Shown here: positions 36,219 to 44,751 of the stretch, one piece after another | How the letters are laid out: every line of letters begins with the position of its first letter | Position numbering within the stretch: position 1 is the first letter of the stretch | Assembly (NCBI RefSeq): GCF_004364165.1 | Contig: NZ_SOAY01000010.1 | Span: forward strand, 248,001 to 312,000 | DNA from: Maribacter spongiicola | GTDB lineage: Bacteria; Bacteroidota; Bacteroidia; Flavobacteriales; Flavobacteriaceae | Direction: 5' to 3' | Length of the DNA: 64,000 bases | The notes under the pieces: generated by a model | Told to the model about the DNA's origin: nothing | The model's database searches: none | Seen by the model: the letters and a program-made list of their open reading frames with translations, nothing else | Translations under genes and position numbers: made by a program

Positions 36219-36914
36219 TTACATTAGCAAATTCTTTAAATTTTGTAATCTATAATAAATTACTGCAAAAACAGAAAGCAGAACACCATAGTTTTTTTTC
36301 ACAATTTTTAATGACTGCTGTTCATCGAAAACCGCACTAACTCCACCAGGTAAAGCATAAGACAAGAATACATCATCATATATGAACGTGAAATTTTGTT
36401 TATATAATCTTTGATTAAAATCAAAATCTGCATATAGATTAAATTGTTCATCAAAGGGAGAGATAGGGTGAAGACTTTTTTTCACTAACAATGCTTGATG
36501 ATGCAATGTATTCCCTAATTTTAACCTAAATCCTATTTTTGAATTAAATATGGTATTCTCATTTAAGATAACTCTACCATAAATTATGTCAGCTTTTGTA
36601 AATTTATCATCTGAAGGAAGCTCTTTTAATTGATCACCAACGCCTAAATAAAGTATAAAACTATTAGAATCAGCCAGATTCCAACCTTTATTGAAAGCAT
36701 CATAAATACCTTCATCTTTTTCACTAATAAACCGATGTAATTTACTCTTGTACTTACTTATTATTTCAACAGTTTTATCCTGACTAGCACCGTCTATAAT
36801 AATGAGGTCTATTTTTTTTTTTTGGTTCAAAACACTTTTAATAGTATTCTCAATATATTCCTCCCCGTTAAAAACGGCTATAATAATTGTAATCTTAATA
36901 TTTTGGTTTTCCAT
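36219..36914 (-). CDS. Family 2 glycosyltransferase
   Basis: The ATG at 36914 is preferred over a TTG at 36929. The 231-residue protein has the GT-A start KITIIIAVFNGEEYIENTIK, IIIDGASQDKTVEI and SEKDEGIYDAFNKG, where the acidic pair stands in for the DXD nucleotide-sugar site. The C-terminal half is short with hydrophobic stretches. It probably adds one sugar of the repeat unit at the cytoplasmic face; donor and acceptor are unknown. It is the last gene of the reversed block transcribed from about 40343. Confidence 0.85.
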   Translation of the reverse strand: MENQNIKITIIIAVFNGEEYIENTIKSVLNQKKKIDLIIIDGASQDKTVEIISKYKSKLHRFISEKDEGIYDAFNKGWNLADSNSFILYLGVGDQLKELPSDDKFTKADIIYGRVILNENTIFNSKIGFRLKLGNTLHHQALLVKKSLHPISPFDEQFNLYADFDFNQRLYKQNFTFIYDDVFLSYALPGGVSAVFDEQQSLKIVKKNYGVLLSVFAVIYYRLQNLKNLLM

Positions 36915-36976
36915 TTTATCTTTTGTCAATTAACATAAAAGCTGGTTTAATAGCTAATATCATAATTTATATTTTC

Positions 36977-38236
36977 TTATAAATTTTCATTTATAATATT
37001 ATAATTATCAATACCTAGACCTAGAATGTATTTAAGGCGTTCGTCTGCTTGGTTAAAGTATTTAGATAGTTTTTCTTTTTGGTTAAATGGAATCGCCTTA
37101 AAAACTTCTTCAAGTTGATTTAGGTCTTCAAAATTGTCATTAAAAACATGTAAACTATCTTCAAAAGTACCATCATTAAATCTTTTACAGGGTAAATAGT
37201 TTAAGTAAGCCTCATAATATGCTGCCGTATTTATTGCAATAGCCCAACCAAAATTATTCTTTTTAAACATATTTGTTAATGTATATTTTTCTTCAATTAA
37301 CTCCCAACCAAGTGAATTACATAAAGTATTATATTCTTGCCAATTTAAAGTCGGGTGAAGTTTGATACTTATTTTTACGTCATTTTCTATAGAAAATTTT
37401 TTCAATATTTTTATTAATTTGACGTTAGAATGCTCATAGGTATACCGTGCGAGAAGAACTAAACATTTATGTTTATCTAATGTAGCGGGAGGACTTTTTC
37501 TAATTAAATTTCTAGGATAACCAGCTAAAATTAAAGAATCTTTCTTAATACCATAATCCTTAAATTCATCAATACTATATTCTCCCCAGCATAATTGTTT
37601 GTCAGATAAAAAATTTTCAAATAAAATAGCATCTAATGGAATATGTTTTTTAAAAACATAATAAATACCATGTTGTAATGAATATGTTGGTATTTTTTTC
37701 TTTTTAAAATAAAAAGTGATGATAGCTTCTAAATGGTGTACACCACTAAATGCGATGTAGTTTTTAAAAGTGGGTCTTTTGTCTTCTAGTTTATCTATTG
37801 TGTTTAGATAATATGACAATTGACTAGCTAAAAATAGTTTTGATTTTAGTGATAGGTCAGTATTCTTAAAAATATGTTTACATGCTAAAATTAAATTAGA
37901 AATTTTTATATGTGGAATAGGTTTTATTTTGCTCAAATCAAATAATACAGATTTGATAGTTTTAGAACGTACATAATTTAGGATTTCGTAATAGTCTTTT
38001 CTATGATATCTTCCTATAGAAAAAAGCGTCTGATCGGGGTTTTGATTAGCAATTAAATTGATATTAATTGCTAAAAAGAAATATCGTAAAGTTTTAATTT
38101 TGAGAGGAGGATCTACGTAAATTTCTGATATTAAATCCATCGCTAAAATTTTATCTAGCTCATAGCCATTAAAATTATATTTAAGTTGGGACTTGTTTTT
38201 TCTATACCGCTCAAAAAAAAGTTTATTTTCCGCCAA
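36977..38236 (-). CDS. Putative GT-B-type polysaccharide glycosyltransferase (QHG motif)
   Basis: A 419-residue soluble protein I do not recognise with certainty. It has TYSLQHGIYY (Q188-H189-G190), CWGEYSIDEF and LAGYPRN, followed by SIKLHPTLNW. A QHG then a G-P/N turn then KLHP is seen in capsule transferases of the polysialyl-, CDP-glycerol- and KDO-transferase type. A role in transferring the CMP-activated sugar predicted nearby is an inference. The frame opens at a TTG at 38236 and its next Met is residue 33, so the start is non-ATG or misplaced. It overlaps the flippase gene by 14 bases. Confidence 0.55.
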   Translation of the reverse strand: MAENKLFFERYRKNKSQLKYNFNGYELDKILAMDLISEIYVDPPLKIKTLRYFFLAININLIANQNPDQTLFSIGRYHRKDYYEILNYVRSKTIKSVLFDLSKIKPIPHIKISNLILACKHIFKNTDLSLKSKLFLASQLSYYLNTIDKLEDKRPTFKNYIAFSGVHHLEAIITFYFKKKKIPTYSLQHGIYYVFKKHIPLDAILFENFLSDKQLCWGEYSIDEFKDYGIKKDSLILAGYPRNLIRKSPPATLDKHKCLVLLARYTYEHSNVKLIKILKKFSIENDVKISIKLHPTLNWQEYNTLCNSLGWELIEEKYTLTNMFKKNNFGWAIAINTAAYYEAYLNYLPCKRFNDGTFEDSLHVFNDNFEDLNQLEEVFKAIPFNQKEKLSKYFNQADERLKYILGLGIDNYNIINENL

Positions 38237-39674
38237 TTTTTTTTATTCTATTTATTATTTTGTTTATATCAAAGATGCTTTTGTCAGCAGCAAAAGTCAA
38301 AATTATAATGTAAAATGGTACAGCTGCAATAAATGAATACCATTTATTTAAATTATAATGATTCATTAAATATAAAATAATTAAGGCTAGAGCGGTTGAC
38401 AGCAATAAAATTTTGAAATAGAAACGAAATGGGAAATATTCTAAAAAGTTAACTGAAATTTGTTTTTTTAATAGATATATTGGTAAAAAATAACCTAAAT
38501 AAGTGGATGCTAAAGTAGCATAGACAGCGCCGAAATTACCATATTTTGGTATAAGAATTAAATTTAAAATAATGTTTAAAATTAAATTAATGATTGTATT
38601 TAAAAGAACCCATTTCTGAAGTCCGATGGCATTCATTACTGCTGAAAAAGCAATTACAGTTAATAAATAGCTGGCAGTATATATTTGAAATATATACCCA
38701 GAATCCTTGTAGTTTTCTGTGTATAGTGTGGTAATTAGGTGGGGACCTAGTATAATACAATAAATTAATATGGGTACTAAAAAAAGCGAGGTTTTTATAG
38801 TAGCATTTCTTAATTGGTTTTTTATTTCGCTGATATTACCTTCAGATTTTAATTTTGCTAAAGCCGGTATCAAGGCTGTTACAACTGATCCAGTAATTAT
38901 TCCTATGAATGGAATTGAAAAAGCTCCTACTTGGTATTCAGCAAAACTCTCAGGATTTAAAATTGAGGAAATCATAAATTTATCCGTGTAAAGAGTAAGA
39001 AGAGAAGCCATTGATATTGCTATCATTGGTAAGATATATTCAAACTCCTTTTTTGATAAAATTATTGGACCTTTAATTTTGAATACCAATAAAGAATTAG
39101 ATCCGAATACTATTAATTTAGTCAATGAAATTAAAATCAACCCGGTTAAGATATCTTTTATCTGCAGGTTAAATCGAGAAATGGCTGTAATTAAAACAAT
39201 AGTTAGTATAAACTCAGTGATTATCACAAAGAAATAAAACTGGAGTTTCCCCCTAGTTAAACAATATTGTAAATAGTATGAATTAATTATTTTTAAGGTA
39301 AGAAGTCCACAAAATAGAATAGAGTATTCTCTAAAATAATTATTTTTAAAAAAATCAGCTAGAATGGGGTTAAATAAAAATATAATCCCTCCTAAAGCTA
39401 GGGAAAGGAAAAACATAGACCACCAAAAACGCTTATAAATTTGAATACGAGAGGTATAATCTAGGTATGTTCCAAAAAAATAAGACAAACCCATAGGAAT
39501 GCCAGATGAGAAAGAGACTAAAAAATTTATTATAATAAATAGCTGTTGATATTTTCCAAATATTTCTTTTTCTTCAAAAAACCTAGCTAAATAAATACTT
39601 AATACAAGCCCTAGTCCAACCTGTAATGAGTTGGACGCAACTAGGTAAATTGTATTATGACGTATAGACTTCAA
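38223..39674 (-). CDS. Wzx-type oligosaccharide flippase
   Basis: A 483-residue, strongly hydrophobic protein with about 12-14 membrane spans and polysaccharide-transporter features: an N-terminal ASNSLQVGLGLVLSIYLARF, a central VGAFSIPFIGIITGSVVTAL and a C-terminal GNFGAVYATLASTYLGYFL. It should move undecaprenyl-linked repeat units across the inner membrane. The only plausible start is TTG (39674); no ATG occurs for about 60 codons. The preceding HAD gene ends in TAG in the same frame 15 codons upstream. Confidence 0.85.
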   Translation of the reverse strand: MKSIRHNTIYLVASNSLQVGLGLVLSIYLARFFEEKEIFGKYQQLFIIINFLVSFSSGIPMGLSYFFGTYLDYTSRIQIYKRFWWSMFFLSLALGGIIFLFNPILADFFKNNYFREYSILFCGLLTLKIINSYYLQYCLTRGKLQFYFFVIITEFILTIVLITAISRFNLQIKDILTGLILISLTKLIVFGSNSLLVFKIKGPIILSKKEFEYILPMIAISMASLLTLYTDKFMISSILNPESFAEYQVGAFSIPFIGIITGSVVTALIPALAKLKSEGNISEIKNQLRNATIKTSLFLVPILIYCIILGPHLITTLYTENYKDSGYIFQIYTASYLLTVIAFSAVMNAIGLQKWVLLNTIINLILNIILNLILIPKYGNFGAVYATLASTYLGYFLPIYLLKKQISVNFLEYFPFRFYFKILLLSTALALIILYLMNHYNLNKWYSFIAAVPFYIIILTFAADKSIFDINKIINRIKKIGGK

Positions 39675-39719
39675 AAGATTATGAGAAGAGATTAAATTAG
39701 TGGTTAAAAGACCTATTAG

Positions 39720-40343
39720 CTACCTTAATTGATGCTCATCAAAGCTCTCAATATATTCTCTAGATTGCTCCATTAATTTGGTGTTGTTATACCCATAGAA
39801 TTCTATTGAGTTAACTTTTGCTGCTTCATAATCATTAATAGAATCGCCAATTAATATAGTTTCTTCTTTTTTATACCCAAAGTCTTTTAAAACAGTGAAT
39901 ACCAATTTATTCTTTGCAATAGGAGATCCGTTAATAGTTATAAAATAAGAGTCTAATTTTAATTCTTTACATAAAAATCGCAATTCATTTTCATCTGATC
40001 CAGAAACAATATGAAAATTAAAATTCGTATGATTGTTTTCAATAAATTTTAATGAATCGTCAATTAAATGTTCTGGTTTAATTAATTCTTCTCTCATAAT
40101 ATTAGAAAACTTATTAGCCAATGCCAGAACCTCTTTTTCGCTAATATTTTGTCCTAAAATTTCTTCATAAAAATATCTGATTTTTACATATCTAGACCAA
40201 CCACCATTGGTTCTATGGTACTTTATAAGCTTTTCAACTTGTTCATGTGTATGTTCTTCAAATATTTTTCTAAAGCCATAATCTCTTACTTGCATAGAGT
40301 CTAGAATAACACCATCAAAATCCCATAAAATGTTCTTTATCAT
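39720..40343 (-). CDS. HAD-superfamily phosphatase
   Basis: A 207-residue cytoplasmic hydrolase. The nucleophile motif ILWDFDGVILDS gives D8 and D10, a helical cap follows (about 18-80), then motif II HIVSGSD and motif IV ILIGDSINDYEAA. The layout is that of phosphoglycolate-phosphatase-like enzymes. In this locus it is a good candidate for removing phosphate from the sugar acid made by the aldolase-fusion enzyme before CMP activation, as KdsC does in KDO synthesis; that link is inferred. It is the first gene of the minus-strand block. Confidence 0.8.
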   Translation of the reverse strand: MIKNILWDFDGVILDSMQVRDYGFRKIFEEHTHEQVEKLIKYHRTNGGWSRYVKIRYFYEEILGQNISEKEVLALANKFSNIMREELIKPEHLIDDSLKFIENNHTNFNFHIVSGSDENELRFLCKELKLDSYFITINGSPIAKNKLVFTVLKDFGYKKEETILIGDSINDYEAAKVNSIEFYGYNNTKLMEQSREYIESFDEHQLR

Positions 40344-40388
40344 AACCTAGGTATTAAAAATTTAATTTTTTTCTGCTATTTTTTTAAT

Positions 40389-40396
40389 CAAATTTA
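40389..40396 (-). promoter_or_regulatory. Candidate -7 box of the minus-strand polysaccharide block
   Basis: TAAATTTG on the minus strand matches TAnnTTTG and ends 45 bases before the HAD gene ATG. The 258-base divergent gap 40344-40601 has no equally good plus-strand match. Confidence 0.4.
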
Positions 40397-40601
40397 GGTG
40401 TTTTCTATCTAGAACTTAAATCTAAACACAAACTGTCAATGGAAAACGGTCTAGAATTTAATTATATTTATTGTAGGTATATAAGTAAACGTAAATTTAT
40501 TACGTTCAGTTTTATATTTTTTATGTTTATAATGTAAACAATGTATTGTAAGCCGTATTCTTGTAGTTCTTTTAAGAAAAAGATTTAATTTTAAATAATA
40601 T

Positions 40602-41771
40602 ATGCGCGTATTAATTTCAATACTCTTTTCATTAACACTTTTAGAATTATTTATAGGAGGTGGCGGTAGGGTTTTTGAATTTGGGACAATTACTCTTAGA
40701 ATAGCACTGTTTGTTATCAACATCATTTTAACGACTATTCTTTATATTAAGCGTGGCAGAATAGAAGGTTACGTATTGGTAATTTCAATAACATTTATAC
40801 TTATTTCTATATTTTATGGTTTTTTAGGCTTATTTAATGGGGCCTCGTTATTTTTGATAATTGAAGATGTCAAACCATTGTCCTATTTTCTTAGTATTAT
40901 ATTCATAAGTTATTATATCAGGGAATATAAAGATGTTGGTGTTGTCGTTTCATTAATAAAAAAATCTAGCTTTTTTATGGCTATTTTATATTTAATAATT
41001 CAGATTTTATTTTTTTCTGGAAAATTAAATTTTGTTTGGTTTTATAGTTTTGTAAACATTGGTATATCTTCTTCTGATTTTATGTTTAGAGGTACAGAAG
41101 GCCTGTTTTTTTATAAAGGTTTTATGTATATGGTATTGGGATTAATTTTTTGGATTCATAGTCCAAAATCAAATAGTAAATCTTTAGCTATTTTAATTCT
41201 TACAATGGCGATGATACTTACGGGTACAAGAGGCTTGATTTTAATGTTTGGACTGCTATATGCTCTTTTTTATGGTATTCCTTTGTTATTAAGGCTCAAT
41301 ATTAAAATGCTTGTTTTGGCTTCAGTTCTTGTCTTTGGAAGTATATTTTTCTTCGCAAAAAATGATATAGGAGATAAGAAGCTAAGTGATTCAACAAGAA
41401 TAGAACAATTAGCTCAAGTTTTTGATGATGTAAACTTCACTTCATTTTTTATAGGACATGGTTTTGGTATTGGAGTACCTATAAGGCCTGTTCATATGGA
41501 AATAGGTTATTTAGAAGTGTTTCATAAACAAGGTATTTTAGGGTTGTGTATTTGGGGTACTTTATTCGCGTACTTATATATAACGTATAGAAAGAGTGAT
41601 AATGATAATTATCTTAGAAAACCATTTTTACTAGGATTTCTTTTCGTGATATTACTTTCTTCAACAAACCCATATTTTAATAACCCCCTCGGCATATCTA
41701 TGTTTATGATTGGACTTGCCTCATTAAAGGTTTTAAATAAAACAAATGCTGAATCAGTAAATAGGTTATAA
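40602..41771 (+). CDS. Wzy-like O-antigen/capsule polymerase
   Basis: A 389-residue membrane protein with about 10-11 spans and a large loop near residues 250-300 holding FIGHGFGIGVPIRPVHMEIGYL, the usual place and style of the polymerase loop in the Wzy/WaaL families. It probably polymerises flipped repeat units on the periplasmic face. It is followed by a second protein of the same superfamily 8 bases downstream, so which one is polymerase and which ligase cannot be settled from sequence. Confidence 0.72.
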   Translation: MRVLISILFSLTLLELFIGGGGRVFEFGTITLRIALFVINIILTTILYIKRGRIEGYVLVISITFILISIFYGFLGLFNGASLFLIIEDVKPLSYFLSIIFISYYIREYKDVGVVVSLIKKSSFFMAILYLIIQILFFSGKLNFVWFYSFVNIGISSSDFMFRGTEGLFFYKGFMYMVLGLIFWIHSPKSNSKSLAILILTMAMILTGTRGLILMFGLLYALFYGIPLLLRLNIKMLVLASVLVFGSIFFFAKNDIGDKKLSDSTRIEQLAQVFDDVNFTSFFIGHGFGIGVPIRPVHMEIGYLEVFHKQGILGLCIWGTLFAYLYITYRKSDNDNYLRKPFLLGFLFVILLSSTNPYFNNPLGISMFMIGLASLKVLNKTNAESVNRL

Positions 41772-41779
41772 AAAGAAGC

Positions 41780-43516
41780 ATGCTGAAAAGTTTATCTCAA
41801 AATTCATTTGTGTATAGAATTTGCTTAAGCATGATATTCTCGTTGACACTAAATTTTATATTTAGTTTTTACGTAACCAGTATGCTCCAACAATCTAATT
41901 TTGAGTTGCAAATTAAATTAAATTATAGCATAAACAGTAGCTTAGATTTATACTTTGACACTGGGAATAATTTTAGCCAAATAAATAAAAAGAGGGTTAA
42001 TGTTAATCAAGGTGCAAATTCTATAAAAATACCTTTTACTTTAAAAGATGGCGAGCATTTAAAGTTTATAAGATTGGATTTTGGAGAAAATACTAAACTG
42101 TCAAAAGTTAGAATAGATGAACTTCAACTATTAGGGGATAAAGACGTTCTATTTAAACTTAATGAAAAGAATATTTTAAAAAGTATAGGGTTTGCCAAAA
42201 ATATAAGTTCTATAGATCAAAATATTGGGGTGTTGAATTTAGAAACTTCTGTAAAACCTTTTGATCCTTATATTGTTTTAAAACCAATTTATGAGTTAAT
42301 ACTTCCATTATGGCAACGTATATTATTACTTGTTATATCTTGGGTTATCTTATTTTTTATCCCAGTTTATAAATGGATAAAAGTAAATTTAAACGATTTT
42401 GAAGTGCTATTTGCAGCACTATTTATTTCTGTTATACTATTAAAAACCGCATGGCTAACATTAGCTTCTATATTTATGTTGACTCTTGGGATAATTACTC
42501 TTTTAAAGTACAAATCTTTATACTATAATAAAGCCAATTATTTGTTGGTAATTTTCTTTCTTGTACCTTGTCTTATATTGGGTAATGGTCAGTTCTCTAA
42601 ATTGGCAATTCCTATGACATTTGTTATTTTTTTGCTTATTTCAATGACAATTGATTTTTCGGATAGTTTAGATGAAATAAAAAAAATATACACAAAAGTT
42701 TTTATAGTATTTGGTTCAATACTTATAGTCTATTCTGTTTTGTTTTTTTGTTTTGATGGTTACTACTATAACATAAAGTTTTCTAATTTCTTTTTAGATT
42801 TAAGAACTAATAGACATCATCTGTTATATTGGGTGTTCTACGACCATACTACGTTCATTTCATTTTTCATCCTAATTGGTCAAATATTTGTATTAAATCT
42901 TAAAAAGGAAAAATTAGTTTCTATACAGTATTTTGTTCTTTATTCAATTTTAGCGGTAACTAGTTTACTACTGTTAGGCTCTAGATTTGCCCTGTTATTA
43001 GGTATTATGATCATGTTTCTTAACTATTTTTCAATAAGAATATTGAAACTAATATTGATTCCCTTATATATAATAATATTTGGTTTTACTATTGGCTTCA
43101 TTAAAAGTATTGACCCTTTTAGGGCAAAATTATGGGAAATATCTGTTTCAAAAGCGAAAGAGAATTTGTGGTTTGGTTTTGGTACAGGAAATTCTAGTGA
43201 AATCTTGCCCATAAATCTTCCAATACAAAAATCAGGAATTACTACAATTATGGAAATCAATCATTCTCATAATCAATATCTTAGCTATTTGTTGGAAAAT
43301 GGTCTAATTGGGAGTATAATAATAATGGTTATTTCACTTTCATTATTATACTTATATGGAAAGCAAAATAATAAAACTTTAACCTTAGTAATGTTTGCTA
43401 CCATGATTTTGTCAATTATAGAATCTCCTTTTAAAACGGCAACACCAACATATATAATTTGCTTTATATTATCCGTCTTTTCCTATAAAAAAGAAGTTCA
43501 CCAAAAAAAACCATAA
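41780..43516 (+). CDS. O-antigen ligase/polymerase-family protein with N-terminal extracytoplasmic domain
   Basis: A 578-residue membrane protein. One span (about 13-33) is followed by a beta-rich extracytoplasmic domain (about 38-135) with RLDFGEN at 98-104, then about 11 more spans. The Wzy_C/WaaL signature INHSHNQYLSYLLENG lies near residue 493, preceded by GFGTGNSSE. Catalysis should join or ligate glycan at the periplasmic face. The N-terminal domain is not a usual part of this family and is clearly related to the N-terminal domain of the AlgJ/AlgX-like protein at 47748-49472. It starts 8 bases after the Wzy-like gene. Confidence 0.78.
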   Translation: MLKSLSQNSFVYRICLSMIFSLTLNFIFSFYVTSMLQQSNFELQIKLNYSINSSLDLYFDTGNNFSQINKKRVNVNQGANSIKIPFTLKDGEHLKFIRLDFGENTKLSKVRIDELQLLGDKDVLFKLNEKNILKSIGFAKNISSIDQNIGVLNLETSVKPFDPYIVLKPIYELILPLWQRILLLVISWVILFFIPVYKWIKVNLNDFEVLFAALFISVILLKTAWLTLASIFMLTLGIITLLKYKSLYYNKANYLLVIFFLVPCLILGNGQFSKLAIPMTFVIFLLISMTIDFSDSLDEIKKIYTKVFIVFGSILIVYSVLFFCFDGYYYNIKFSNFFLDLRTNRHHLLYWVFYDHTTFISFFILIGQIFVLNLKKEKLVSIQYFVLYSILAVTSLLLLGSRFALLLGIMIMFLNYFSIRILKLILIPLYIIIFGFTIGFIKSIDPFRAKLWEISVSKAKENLWFGFGTGNSSEILPINLPIQKSGITTIMEINHSHNQYLSYLLENGLIGSIIIMVISLSLLYLYGKQNNKTLTLVMFATMILSIIESPFKTATPTYIICFILSVFSYKKEVHQKKP

Positions 43517-43532
43517 GTTTTTTCTGTCAGGT

Positions 43533-43582
43533 TATTTTTGATTATTCAATTCAAAATTTAAAAATTACCTATTTTTGATTAT
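43533..43582 (+). promoter_or_regulatory. Two identical 13-base repeats containing -7 boxes
   Basis: TATTTTTGATTAT occurs at 43533-43545 and 43570-43582; both copies begin with a full TAnnTTTG match. The second ends its box 37 bases before the ATG of the epimerase gene. They may be tandem internal promoters of the downstream run. Confidence 0.45.
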
Positions 43583-43614
43583 AGTATAATAAAACATAAA
43601 TACTAAACGAGTCT

Positions 43615-44748
43615 ATGAAAAATATTTTAATAACAGGTGGAGCGGGCTTTATTGGCTCTAATTTGGCTTTAAAATTATTGCAAAAAGGATATGTTATTAC
43701 TGTTTTGGATAACCTTTCAACTCAGATTCATGGAGAAAACCCAGAAGAAACATCCCCATTGTATAATTCTATAAAAGACAAAGTCAATTTTATAAAAGGA
43801 GATGTTACTGTTATTGATGATTGGAAAAAGGCAATAAGTAATCAAGATGCTATTGTGCATTTTGCCGCGGAAACAGGTACTGGGCAATCAATGTATGAAG
43901 TAGAGAAGTATGTAAAAGTAAATATACAAGGAACAGCTTTAATGTTAGATTTTCTTATAAACAATAAAACCAATGTTAAGAAGGTAATTGTGGCATCTTC
44001 AAGATCTATTTATGGAGAAGGAAAATACTTAAGCAAAACATTGGGTGATGTTTATCCAAAGCATAGAAAAGAGTCAGATATGCAGAAGGGTGATTTTGAT
44101 GTAAAATACCCTAATACAGATGTTTTAGAATTAGTTGCTACAGATGAAGATTCAAAAATACATCCATCCTCTGTTTATGGTATTACCAAACAGAATCAAG
44201 AGCAAATGGTAATGACGGTTTGCCCAACAGTAGGTATCGCACCTGTTGCTTTTAGATACCAAAATGTTTACGGTCCAGGACAGTCGTTATCAAATCCATA
44301 TACAGGAATACTTTCCATATTCTCAACACAAATTAAGAACGGAAACGGTATTAATATTTTTGAAGACGGAAATGAAACTAGAGATTTTGTTTATATAGAC
44401 GATATTGTTGACGCAACTATTTTAGGTTTGGAAAAAGAAGAGGCTAATGGAGAGGTTTTTAATGTTGGTACTGGAGTTGCTATAGATGTAATTACTGTTG
44501 CTAAAACTTTAATCGCAAGTTATGGAATAGAGGTTCCTTTAACAGTTACAGGTAATTATAGAATTGGTGATATAAGGCATAATTATGCTTGTTTGAAGAA
44601 AATTGAAAAAACACTTGGCTTTAGTCCTAAGGTCGATTTTGAGAGAGGTATTAGTAATTTTACTTCCTGGGTAGATACACAAGAAGTAAAGGAGGATAAT
44701 TACGATAAATCTATTGCAGAGATGAAGAAAAAGGGTATGTACAAGTAA
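43615..44748 (+). CDS. NAD-dependent SDR epimerase (possible dTDP-L-rhamnose 4-epimerase)
   Basis: A 377-residue extended SDR: ITGGAGFIGS (6-15), HFAAETGTGQSM, VIVASSRSIYGEG and SVYGITKQNQEQ with catalytic Tyr/Lys, then FRYQNVYGPGQS and ETRDFVYIDDI. The length and the ETGTGQSM segment resemble dTDP-L-rhamnose 4-epimerases that make dTDP-6-deoxy-L-talose. The complete rhamnose pathway upstream would provide the substrate. Another UDP- or GDP-sugar epimerase is possible. It is followed by two GT2 genes with gaps of 3 and 0 bases. Confidence 0.75.
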   Translation: MKNILITGGAGFIGSNLALKLLQKGYVITVLDNLSTQIHGENPEETSPLYNSIKDKVNFIKGDVTVIDDWKKAISNQDAIVHFAAETGTGQSMYEVEKYVKVNIQGTALMLDFLINNKTNVKKVIVASSRSIYGEGKYLSKTLGDVYPKHRKESDMQKGDFDVKYPNTDVLELVATDEDSKIHPSSVYGITKQNQEQMVMTVCPTVGIAPVAFRYQNVYGPGQSLSNPYTGILSIFSTQIKNGNGINIFEDGNETRDFVYIDDIVDATILGLEKEEANGEVFNVGTGVAIDVITVAKTLIASYGIEVPLTVTGNYRIGDIRHNYACLKKIEKTLGFSPKVDFERGISNFTSWVDTQEVKEDNYDKSIAEMKKKGMYK

Positions 44749-44751
44749 TAG

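Noticed and set aside
40451-40726. 91-codon minus-strand frame before the HAD gene
   Set aside because: Overlaps the start of the Wzy-like gene antisense, composition reflects AT-rich intergenic DNA, no homology recognised.
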